From positions 3,290,001 to 3,354,000 of the forward strand of contig NC_019771.1 in NCBI RefSeq assembly GCF_000317695.1: 64,000 bases of DNA, read 5' to 3'. Under the pieces are notes generated by a model. The model was given only the letters and a program-made list of their open reading frames with translations, did not search any database and had not been told where the DNA came from. This stretch comes from Anabaena cylindrica PCC 7122 (GTDB taxonomy: Bacteria; Cyanobacteriota; Cyanobacteriia; Cyanobacteriales; Nostocaceae). A program made the position numbers and the translations under genes. Below, one piece after another: positions 43,675 to 51,093 of the stretch (position 1 is its first letter; the number at the start of each line of letters is the position of its first letter).

Positions 43675-44003
43675 AGTTACTATTTGACCATAACCTCTCA
43701 CCTCGTTTAGTAGATAAACTCGCTGCTATTTACCCCAACTCTCAGCACGTTTTTCTCTTAGGTTTAGATCAAGCAGATGATCGAATTTTGTGGGAGTATG
43801 CAAAACAAAATGAATTTATAGTTGTCACTAGAGATGCAGATTTTAATGAATTAAGCATCCTGCGAGGATATCCGCCAAAAGTTATTTGGGTTAGACGTGG
43901 TAATTGTTCAACCAACCAGATTGAAGAAATTTTGCGAGTACATTTAGCGGATATCCAAGCCTTTGCTAAAAATTCGGATTTAGGAGTTTTGACACTTTAT
44001 TAA
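43671..44003 (+). CDS. DUF5615 PIN-like protein (probable toxin)
   Basis: The 110-residue protein has the PIN-like acidic residues in LLFDHNLSPRLVDKL, VVTRDADFNELS and VIWVRRGN, defining DUF5615. Such proteins are predicted ribonucleases. It is translationally coupled with the DUF433 gene upstream. Both genes look intact. Confidence 0.85.
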   Translation: MKLLFDHNLSPRLVDKLAAIYPNSQHVFLLGLDQADDRILWEYAKQNEFIVVTRDADFNELSILRGYPPKVIWVRRGNCSTNQIEEILRVHLADIQAFAKNSDLGVLTLY

Positions 44004-44077
44004 AGTAACAAAGCATTATATAGAATAGAAAATTAGTACAATAGTTAATAAGCCTTATTTACAGCAGCTTTACAGCA

Positions 44078-44113
44078 ATGACTCAATTAATTGAACAAGC
44101 GATCGCAAATTAA
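44078..44113 (+). pseudogene. Eleven-codon remnant of an antitoxin-like gene
   Basis: ATG at 44078 gives MTQLIEQAIAN and then TAA, a close match to the first residues of the small gene at 39489 (MTKLLEQAIAQ). The codons around the GCGATCGC site are shared. The rest of the gene is absent, so this is a leftover of a related copy. Confidence 0.45.
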
Positions 44114-44160
44114 ATTAGAAACAGGTGCGTTGTCCCAGGGGAGCAACACACCATTAACAA

Positions 44161-45324
44161 TCAATATCTAAAAATTGCCGCTGCCGTTGCCCCATGTGGC
44201 ATTTCTCCAGATTCAAGAGTATAAACTCTGCCACCATTTAACAGCGTGTGAACGGCAGCACAATCTAACATATCTTCATCATCTGGTTCTGGTTCTGCGT
44301 GTAAATCTACAGTTGATGTTTCTGAATCAAATTTTCCCCATGTCTGATCATCTACCGAGACAAACAAAGAATCAACTCTTTGATAGTAAGCTGCTGGGAT
44401 AATTTCTTTGATATCACTAGTTGCCTTGCCATTATCTTCACCAGCAAATTGTTGATAAAGTTCTATTGCTGCTTTTTTTTCTTCTTGAAAAGAAGGTGCG
44501 ACAATTCGCCAAGCTTCATCATGTAATTGTTCTAAATTGATAACTTCTGGATTACCATTAATACTTTCTTCTACTAAATGAGGATAGGTATTTGCTTCTT
44601 GATAAATTGGGAATAGATACTCTACACCTGCTAATACTAAAGGCGCTTTTTCTTCTCTTAATTTCTCATGCAATGCCGTATCAATAGCATAAAAAAATTG
44701 GAGAATATCTTCTTCGTGCTTTTCTCTATCAGAGCTACCTTGTCCATGAACTGAACCGGGATGTTGAGCAGAAGCAGTTGCCCCTCTTGGTGTACCAATT
44801 CCGTGCTGTACCCCTTTTTGTAACTCGTCTTCCAGAAGAGTTTCTGCTAAACGATGTGGTATAGTGTTTATTTGAACTTCATGGAAACTATGGGCTGTTC
44901 CTGCAAATAATTTCACGTCTTTTTGACTCAAAGCCAAGACGTAGAAACTACCATCATTGTTAATTAAATGCAGCAAGGGCTTGAGGTGAAATTGCTCACC
45001 AACAACTACTAATTCAGGAAACTCAATTGGTAAACAATAGTACCGAAATAAATTTGGGGAAATCAAAATTACCAATCCCTGATCTTGGTGTTCCCAGAAA
45101 TCAACTCTATCCAGTTCCATAGCTGGTTTGAGCAGATTTAATGCTTCTGTGTGGCGTATCCCAGTATCTAAACGTTCCTCGGCTTCTCTAATTAAATTTT
45201 TGAAGCGAATGGGGTTTTGTCGAATCTCTGGCCCGGCTTTTTGCATAGGCATATACAGAGATACACATGGGGTTTCAGGATTTGCAACTAAAGTTTTGAG
45301 TTCATCAATAGACAATAGTGTCAT
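44161..45324 (-). CDS. Bacterial eRF1-like protein (baeRF family)
   Basis: The 387-residue protein resembles the bacterial archaeo-eukaryotic release-factor family. The N-terminal part has CVSLYMPMQKAGPEIRQNPIRFKNL, the centre has FYVLALSQKDVKLFAG, and a loop holds the GIGTPRGATASAQHPGSVHG region followed by FFYAIDTAL. The C-terminal part (DCAAVHTLLNGGRVYTL) recalls the L7Ae-like domain. These proteins are thought to act on ribosomes, perhaps in peptide release or rescue during stress. I see no canonical GGQ motif, so release activity is unproven. It lies alone, next to the accessory island. Confidence 0.7.
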   Translation of the reverse strand: MTLLSIDELKTLVANPETPCVSLYMPMQKAGPEIRQNPIRFKNLIREAEERLDTGIRHTEALNLLKPAMELDRVDFWEHQDQGLVILISPNLFRYYCLPIEFPELVVVGEQFHLKPLLHLINNDGSFYVLALSQKDVKLFAGTAHSFHEVQINTIPHRLAETLLEDELQKGVQHGIGTPRGATASAQHPGSVHGQGSSDREKHEEDILQFFYAIDTALHEKLREEKAPLVLAGVEYLFPIYQEANTYPHLVEESINGNPEVINLEQLHDEAWRIVAPSFQEEKKAAIELYQQFAGEDNGKATSDIKEIIPAAYYQRVDSLFVSVDDQTWGKFDSETSTVDLHAEPEPDDEDMLDCAAVHTLLNGGRVYTLESGEMPHGATAAAIFRY

Positions 45325-45476
45325 ATTATGATTTATTCCACGTCGATAAATTTGAATAATCTAAATTTATTCAACCTCTATCGTGGTATCGCTGCATCTT
45401 TCTTTTGACGAGAAATTACATTTTCTTATTCCTTTCTTTAGATAGAATTGGCATGAGTTGTCAGTCAACCTGTTAA

Positions 45477-46133
45477 TTATCCTGCTTTGGAGATGTGAGG
45501 ATTAGCTGGTGGTGAGTTGACATCTTTATTCACCAAACCCAAAGTTACTCGTTTCATAATCCAATACAGCCCGAAAAGAATGACAAAGGTAACAGTAATA
45601 ATCACCAAGGGCTGTTTACCAAAGAGTTCTTCCACACCTTTGGTGAGTATGGCATCTGGTTGAGTAATAAAATCCCAACTGTTAAAACGCAAAAATCTGC
45701 CCCAATAAATACCAATAGCAGACAAAGCATGAGTAATTAATTCAACACCAAATATCCATTTACTTTTACCAATGCGGTGCAAATAGTGACCTAAGTTGAT
45801 GAGGGAAATTACATAAGCTTCAAATCCACCGAGAATTACTACTAGATAAACGGGTATTAATATTAATGTAATTATCCACACTGATGGAATCCGACGGATA
45901 TCATCTATTAAGTGAATCACATCAGTCAATAAATAAGGCGCATTTGGTAAAAAAGCATAAAAAGCTAGAAATCCTAGCCACCAAACCCAAGAGCGTCCAA
46001 TTTTAGTGCGAAACAACCAAATACTCAAAGCCAAGGGGATAAAAGCCAGAAATAAGTTCCAAGTCATCCAACGCATATTGCTTTGTAATACTTGGATTAC
46101 AATGGCTATTAATTCAATTAATTCTGATTTCAT
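45477..46133 (-). CDS. DUF1361 membrane protein
   Basis: The protein has 218 residues from the ATG at 46133 (a TTG two codons upstream is also in frame). About six hydrophobic spans and the family block FLPNAPYLLTDVIHL and RRIPSVWIITLI mark DUF1361. The WGRFLRFNSWDFITQP loop is also typical. The function of the family is unknown. It is monocistronic here. Confidence 0.8.
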   Translation of the reverse strand: MKSELIELIAIVIQVLQSNMRWMTWNLFLAFIPLALSIWLFRTKIGRSWVWWLGFLAFYAFLPNAPYLLTDVIHLIDDIRRIPSVWIITLILIPVYLVVILGGFEAYVISLINLGHYLHRIGKSKWIFGVELITHALSAIGIYWGRFLRFNSWDFITQPDAILTKGVEELFGKQPLVIITVTFVILFGLYWIMKRVTLGLVNKDVNSPPANPHISKAG

Positions 46134-46222
46134 ACGCAATAAGTTTGATTAATCTATAATCGGTTAATCTGTGCTTTTTTTAGACATCTCCAAAAGTTAA
46201 ATATGCTTGTTTTGGCATCTTT

Positions 46223-46250
46223 GTAGAGACATTCTATGGAATATCTCTAC
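46223..46250. repeat. Hairpin related to the palindrome at 38853
   Basis: GTAGAGACATTC pairs with GAATATCTCTAC with one mismatch around a four-base loop. The GTAGAGAC arm is shared with the element at 38853-38882. It could double as a terminator for the lipoprotein gene, 21 bases beyond that gene's stop codon. Confidence 0.6.
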
Positions 46251-46270
46251 TTTATCAGTGATGTCTATTT

Positions 46271-46744
46271 CTATTGACTACAGTACTCATTGAGTTGATT
46301 CCCGAAGGTATCTGATTGTTTACCAGCGGTTGTGGCTGCTACTGTGAGTGTGGAGTCAATATCAGTTCGGGCTTTTTGGATTTTTTGTCTACCATCTGAG
46401 GAGGCTTCTGATGTCTTAGCGGTACTCAGAGCCTTAGCTGCTGTGGAAAATCCTTGACTGAGATTATCAAAAACTTTGGCAAAATTGCTTTGAAATTCCT
46501 GGAGTTTGGGGTCTGCTAATTTTAGTTCTTGAATCGACTTGGTAACGGTTTGCAAATCTCTGGATAGTTGCAAGCTGGTTGTTACCTGTTTTCCTTTATT
46601 GTTATCAATTAGAGATGTTCCTTGATTAACGACTTTAATCAATCGTTGACACTGGGAAACTTTAGTTTCGTTACAACTAGTTAGAAATAAAGCAATACTC
46701 AGACTCAGGGAAGTGATAACGGTATTTTTACGCACAAAAAACAT
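46271..46744 (-). CDS. Small lipoprotein
   Basis: From the ATG at 46744 the protein has 157 residues. It begins with a lipoprotein signal: FVRK, then a hydrophobic core and a lipobox FLTSC. The mature part is helical and Ser/Lys/Gln-rich, with a cysteine near each end (SQCQRL and NEYCSQ) that may pair. The frame is open 38 codons further upstream, but the signal peptide places the start here. No named family was recognised. Confidence 0.7.
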   Translation of the reverse strand: MFFVRKNTVITSLSLSIALFLTSCNETKVSQCQRLIKVVNQGTSLIDNNKGKQVTTSLQLSRDLQTVTKSIQELKLADPKLQEFQSNFAKVFDNLSQGFSTAAKALSTAKTSEASSDGRQKIQKARTDIDSTLTVAATTAGKQSDTFGNQLNEYCSQ

Positions 46745-47166
46745 TAATATCCAACGGCAATAAAATCTTATTAATAGTACCGAATAATTTAGTAGTTTTG
46801 GTGCAATTAAATCATCAATTCGTAATTTCAGTAAAGAAGAGTTTTTGGTCGGATGCAATACAATCGAGGGAGGGAAAACCCATTGGTGTTAACTTAATGT
46901 AAAAGCCTTGTAACAACTGGGTTTTATTTGGAAATTCTAGAAGGCTCTGCTTGCTGCGCTATCAATGAGATTAGAGGCAGAGCCTCTGTGGTAGCATTCC
47001 TGGTCAGAGACTAGGAACGAGATAATGGTACTTACAACGAAGTGCTATCAATGATAGTAGAGGCAGAGCCTCTGTGGTAACATTCCTAGTCAGAGACTAG
47101 GAACGAGATTATACTGTTCACCAATTAATTTGATTTTGTCCGACTACTTATTTTACTAATTACGAA
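46745..47166. other. Gene-free stretch with two tandem hairpin repeats
   Basis: This gap lies between the lipoprotein start and the cbiO stop. Its distinct content is the duplicated 66-base element at 46958-47109; the rest is AT-rich, with no credible ORF. Confidence 0.6.
46958..47109. repeat. Two direct copies of a 66-base double-hairpin element
   Basis: Copies at 46958-47023 and 47044-47109 differ at only a few positions. Each contains hairpin AGAGGC-AGA-GCCTCT and hairpin CCTAGTC-AGA-GACTAGG (drifted to CCTGGTC in the first copy), then GAACGAGAT. The 20-base spacer is unrelated. Structured direct repeats of this kind suggest a mobile palindromic element or a duplicated RNA structure. Confidence 0.8.
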
Positions 47167-47931
47167 TTACCAATCTACTGGTAAACCTAACTGATCTAAG
47201 GTTTTTCCATCTTGCAAAAGTGGCTGAATATGGCTGTCTATTTGAATTTGACCAGCAGAGAGGACTAAAGCACGTTGGGTTACTTTTCCTAACCAATGTA
47301 GGTCATGGGAGGCAATTAACATGACCTGAACTGGCAATTTTAATAATACTTGGGCTAAATGCCGTCGCCATGAGGGATCAAGTCCGGTGGTTGGCTCATC
47401 TAGAATGAGAATTGCTGGGTCTAGGGCTAATATTGATGCTAGGGCTGCTAAACGTCTTTGTCCTCCTGATAGTTCATGGGCTGAACGGTGGGCGTATTCT
47501 TCGAGTCCAAAGTCAGCTAATAATTGCAGTGCTTTATCAATTGCTGTTGCTGGTGAGACACCGTAGTTGCGTGGGCCAAAGGTGACATCTTCTAAGATGG
47601 TGGGCATAAATAGTTGGTCGTTGGCATCTTGGAAGGTAAAGCCGATTTGCTTCCTGATTTGGGGTAGGGTTTTCGGTTCTACGGGAATGCCGTTGATGAA
47701 AATTGAGCCACTTTGAGGATGTTTTAAGCCGATGAGGTTTTCTAGGAGGGTGCTTTTGCCTGAGCCGGTTGCACCCATTAAGGCGACGCGATCGCTTGAA
47801 TTTAGTTTAAAGGAAATTTCTCGTAATACTGGCTGCTGGTGGGAATAGGCATAGACCAGGTTTTTCACCTCAACTACAGCGGTATGAGGATGAGAGATAG
47901 AAGTTTGGGGATGAGATGTTAAAGATGTCAA
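47167..47931 (-). CDS. cbiO: Energy-coupling ATPase of the cobalt/nickel ECF transporter
   Basis: The 254-residue ABC ATPase has Walker A GATGSGKST, Q-loop FTFQDANDQLF, signature LSGGQRRLAALA, Walker B AILILDEPTTGLDP and the switch histidine in LIASHDLHWL. CbiO powers uptake of Co2+ or Ni2+ through CbiM and CbiQ. The annotated start is a TTG at 47931; the first ~15 residues are low in conservation, so the exact start is uncertain. It is the last gene of cbiM-cbiQ-cbiO. Confidence 0.9.
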   Translation of the reverse strand: MTSLTSHPQTSISHPHTAVVEVKNLVYAYSHQQPVLREISFKLNSSDRVALMGATGSGKSTLLENLIGLKHPQSGSIFINGIPVEPKTLPQIRKQIGFTFQDANDQLFMPTILEDVTFGPRNYGVSPATAIDKALQLLADFGLEEYAHRSAHELSGGQRRLAALASILALDPAILILDEPTTGLDPSWRRHLAQVLLKLPVQVMLIASHDLHWLGKVTQRALVLSAGQIQIDSHIQPLLQDGKTLDQLGLPVDW

Positions 47932-47973
47932 AATTCACAATTCAAGATTCACAACTGCTCTTTTACTCATATT

Positions 47974-48642
47974 TTAATTATGAGCAAAACTCTGAAAATA
48001 AGAACTGAGAGTTATACAACTAGCGATCGCTCCAGCTGTTAATATTGTAAGACGTTCTTTTGGTCTGAGGGTGGAATCTATGGGTAGTTGCCCATTATAA
48101 CCACGAGTAACCATTGCGGCGTAAACTCGCTCTGCTCTGTCGAGGGTACGGAGATATAAAGCTCCAATCATAGCAGTACTAGCATAACGTAACCATCCGG
48201 CTGCACCATTTAGTCCTCGTAATTGGGCGCTACGTTGCATTCTCCCTACTTCTGAGAGCAATATTTCTAAATATTGCCCAGATAAAAGTAAGTTTTCCTT
48301 TAATGGCGCTGGTATGGGTAAGCCTTTGAGGGCGATGCCAAAGCTGTGGGGTGGTAGGGTGAGTAAAAAGCTATTCATGGTAATTAGACAAATTAGCGAT
48401 CGCATGAGTAGAAAACTAGCTCGTTCCCATCCCAGGGGTAAAGCCATCAATGACAGAAAGATTAATTCTGTACCCAGTAAACCGCCTAATTTGCGTATGG
48501 GGACACGTAGTAGCCACATCCACAAAAGAGCGATCGCACCATACACAAGTAAATTAGACCAAGCATGATACTTTAATAAAGCTGCCCCAATCACTATTAC
48601 TAGAGATAGTTGTAACCGTAAAGGCAAAGAAAGTTTAAGCAT
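47974..48642 (-). CDS. cbiQ: Transmembrane subunit of the cobalt/nickel ECF transporter
   Basis: The 222-residue protein has four to five hydrophobic spans and coupling helices with LLLSGQYLEILLSEVGRM and SAQLRGLNG, which fit the CbiQ family that links the ATPase to CbiM. The ATG at 48642 overlaps the end of cbiM by eight bases. It is transcribed with its neighbours. Confidence 0.88.
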   Translation of the reverse strand: MLKLSLPLRLQLSLVIVIGAALLKYHAWSNLLVYGAIALLWMWLLRVPIRKLGGLLGTELIFLSLMALPLGWERASFLLMRSLICLITMNSFLLTLPPHSFGIALKGLPIPAPLKENLLLSGQYLEILLSEVGRMQRSAQLRGLNGAAGWLRYASTAMIGALYLRTLDRAERVYAAMVTRGYNGQLPIDSTLRPKERLTILTAGAIASCITLSSYFQSFAHN

Positions 48643-49558
48643 TCTTCGGTTTCATAACTTTGGCAATTCCAAAGGCTACCGCAAAGCAAACCGCAGCACC
48701 TATCAAACCTGCAATACTAGTCCCGATTTGCTCCAAACCTGCAATACCATAATCAGCAAAGGGTGTTGGTACTTCTACTCTGACTTCCTCTGCTAAATTA
48801 ATAAAGCCTAAATTTTCCGCTACACTTTCTAAACCATCCGGCCAAGCTGAAGCAAACAGCGACAGCACGCCTGCAACCAGAATAATGCTGACAACGGGTA
48901 CTAACCAGCCTTTAAATTTTTCTTCCTCCCCTGGTAATAAATCTGGTCTGGCAGTGGCTAGATAAGTCAGCACACCTCCTGTAATCAATCCTTCACCAAT
49001 ACCAATCAAAATATGTACACCCGTCATGGTGGGTAAAACTACGTTGGCTGATGCTGTTCCAGAAAGGGCTAATTGAATGGCACAAGCGATCGCCGAAACC
49101 ACTACACTCACACCAGCGGCAATCCCAGCTGCTAGGGGTAAACGTCCTTTAGAACCACCAAGTAGTCGTTGTAAGGTTTGAGTTAATCCCCAAGCTACCC
49201 AAACACCTATTACTCCGAGGTTAAAAATATTTGCACCCAAGGCAGTAATACCGCCATCAGCGAATAGCACTGCTTGAATAATTAAAACTGTTGCTATACA
49301 TAACATTCCCGCCCAGGGACTACCCAAAATAATCGCCGCTAAAGCACCTCCGCACAAGTGTCCACTGGTTCCTCCCGCTACGGGGAAATTAATCATTTGG
49401 GCTGCAAAAATAAAGGCTGTGGTTAACCCTAGTATGGGAGCGCGACGAATTCCATAAGCTTCTTCCGATCGCCCAAAGGCCACAAATAAAGCTGCCGCAC
49501 TTGCTAAACTGGTAGCCCCTGCTACTGGAACTGAAATAAATCCATCTGGTATATGCAT
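48635..49558 (-). CDS. cbiM: CbiM-type metal-binding subunit with C-terminal PDGLE (CbiN-like) part
   Basis: The 307-residue protein begins MHIPDGFIS, the conserved N-terminus whose His2 helps bind the metal. It shows NFPVAGGTSGHLCGGALAAI and GVHILIGIGEGLITGGVL, typical of CbiM/NikM. After residue about 225 it continues as an extra domain with a hydrophobic span, the AWPDGLESVAENLGF motif and a final span, so a CbiN/NikN-like subunit is fused on. The transporter takes up Co2+ or Ni2+; the PDGLE motif occurs in both types. No B12 riboswitch was seen in the leader. Confidence 0.9.
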   Translation of the reverse strand: MHIPDGFISVPVAGATSLASAAALFVAFGRSEEAYGIRRAPILGLTTAFIFAAQMINFPVAGGTSGHLCGGALAAIILGSPWAGMLCIATVLIIQAVLFADGGITALGANIFNLGVIGVWVAWGLTQTLQRLLGGSKGRLPLAAGIAAGVSVVVSAIACAIQLALSGTASANVVLPTMTGVHILIGIGEGLITGGVLTYLATARPDLLPGEEEKFKGWLVPVVSIILVAGVLSLFASAWPDGLESVAENLGFINLAEEVRVEVPTPFADYGIAGLEQIGTSIAGLIGAAVCFAVAFGIAKVMKPKNA

Positions 49559-49942
49559 GAAAATCCCTGTTTTCGTGTTTTCTTTACACTAACTTAAGCA
49601 ATATAACTACGGTATCAATTTAATAAGAGAACAATATTTTTCCTTCTTTTACAATGCCCTATTGGGGGATATTTTGGTATTACGGAGGGTGGATTTATAT
49701 TAAAAATAATACTATAGATAATATATTTGTAATATATTTGTTTTTTGAATCGTTAACATTCATAAATCTTTATGACATAATCTCAGATTTCTAACTGCTT
49801 CAATAACAGGACTTACACAAAACAGAATGGAAGTAGGGGTAATTCATGAATTACCCCTACGCAAGAATCAGGTTTTGAGTTCAATCTTGCGTAAGTCCTA
49901 AATAAATTAAGAATCTCAGTTTTTGGTAATTAAAGCCTGATT
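49559..49942. other. Leader of cbiMQO and gene-free stretch
   Basis: This AT-rich upstream region of cbiM contains no recognisable cobalamin riboswitch or known nickel operator. Its only strong structure is the palindromic element at 49808-49899. Confidence 0.5.
49808..49899. mobile_element. MITE-like element, copy 1 (AGGACTTACGCAA ends)
   Basis: Terminal inverted repeats AGGACTTACACAA (49808-49820) and TTGCGTAAGTCCT (49887-49899) match at 12 of 13 positions. Inside is a perfect 28-base palindrome at 49833-49860 (arm GTAGGGGTAATTCA). It has no coding capacity. A second element with the same ends lies at 54382-54485. Confidence 0.8.
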
Positions 49943-50135
49943 TTATGAATCATAATGATAGTTACAAGATAGAATAATTAATAAATCTTCTTCTATCTTG
50001 TAGACTAATCTATTGTTCATTTGTAATTCGTCTTGACCAGTAACCTTGCAATTCATATTTTAGTTGTGCTGGGTTACCTATTCCAGAAAAAGGTTCTCTT
50101 TGGATATCTTTAATTAATTCCAAGATTTTTTAAAA
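49943..50135 (-). pseudogene. Frameshifted YoeB/Txe-type toxin remnant
   Basis: The reverse strand reads ILELIKDIQREPFSGIGNPA, then QLKYELQGYWSRRITNEQ and a stop. In the next frame it continues RLVYKIEEDLLIILSCNYHY to a stop at 49943. Together these are the body of a YoeB mRNA interferase, broken by a frameshift near 50010. A second shift near 50130 and the lack of an N-terminus or yefM partner confirm decay. Confidence 0.75.
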
Positions 50136-50195
50136 CTTTGAATCAAGTTAGCAATACTTATTTTATTATAATTCTATCTATTCTTGTGGAGGATG

Positions 50196-50609
50196 CTAAC
50201 CAGCAAGTACCCAATAACTACGGACTTCCAAAGCATCTGCATCATCACTTAAATGTAAAGCTTTAACAGTGGCTCTACCAGTTGGTGTTTTACCCACAAT
50301 TTGTAATCCATCTTCTGTCCAGAAAAAATGCTCACACCAAACTTGAGTACGTGGGTTAAATAATTTAACTATCTCACCTGTTTCTGGATCAATACCTATA
50401 ACTTTATCACTTTTATATCTATTACAAATAGGACAAACTAACCATAAATTTGATTCATGATGACTACCACTTTTGGCTATAGGAATAATATGTTCAATTT
50501 CCAAACGTGCCATTACTAAACGTTGAGGACTCAAACAATAGCCACAACGGTTTTGAGCATCTTTACGAACACGACGTTCTATTTCAACAGGAATGTAAAA
50601 ACGAGCCAT
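50196..50609 (-). CDS. HNH endonuclease
   Basis: The 137-residue protein has the HNH core CGYCLSPQRLV, LEIEHIIPIAKSG, HHESNLWLVCPICNRYKSD, with zinc cysteines and catalytic histidines. It is probably a DNA nuclease. It starts five bases after the ribbon-helix-helix-like gene and is presumably co-transcribed with it. Confidence 0.85.
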   Translation of the reverse strand: MARFYIPVEIERRVRKDAQNRCGYCLSPQRLVMARLEIEHIIPIAKSGSHHESNLWLVCPICNRYKSDKVIGIDPETGEIVKLFNPRTQVWCEHFFWTEDGLQIVGKTPTGRATVKALHLSDDADALEVRSYWVLAG

Positions 50610-50614
50610 GACTG

Positions 50615-50977
50615 TTAAGTAATTGTAGCTATTAAACCACGTTCAACAGCCACTTTTAAAGCTTTAGCTTTACGTACTAAACCATGTCTGTAAACTTGCA
50701 TAAGTTCGTCTAGTTGGCTATTTTCTATATCAGTTAGTTGTCCTTCTTGCTGACGTGCTAAAAGGTCACTAAAAACTTCTTGTTGTTGAGTTTCCATTTG
50801 CAAATCGCATAATGACAAAATCTGCTCATCTGGTAGTGATTCTACAGGTAATTCATTGCTGGCGCGGTCAATCCATTCTAGTAATACGTCTTCAAGGTGA
50901 CGATGGCTAAAAGCAGCGATTTCTTTAGCTTTTTGCACCAGCCTTTCCGGTAGTTTGAGGGTAACAGTTTCGGACAT
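50615..50977 (-). CDS. Ribbon-helix-helix-like protein paired with the HNH gene
   Basis: The 120-residue protein begins SETVTLKLPERLVQKAKEIA, then HRHLEDVLLEWIDRA, resembling an antitoxin-like RHH DNA-binding N-terminus. The remainder is helical and Gln/Glu-rich, ending in ALKVAVERGLI. It probably regulates or accompanies the HNH endonuclease five bases downstream. No stronger family assignment is possible by eye. Confidence 0.6.
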   Translation of the reverse strand: MSETVTLKLPERLVQKAKEIAAFSHRHLEDVLLEWIDRASNELPVESLPDEQILSLCDLQMETQQQEVFSDLLARQQEGQLTDIENSQLDELMQVYRHGLVRKAKALKVAVERGLIATIT

Positions 50978-51093
50978 TTTTACAAAATGAAACTTTTACT
51001 TCTTATTCTAACTCTATAGAGTCCATATCGTTCGTGAAAAAGATTTGAATTTATAGCTAGATATTGCTGGAAATTCAAATCTTTTTCATCTAC

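Noticed and set aside
49559..49807. Possible cobalamin riboswitch before cbiM (also sought before cobN and cbtB)
   Set aside because: No B12-box-like sequence or supporting stems could be found; the cobN leader is too short.
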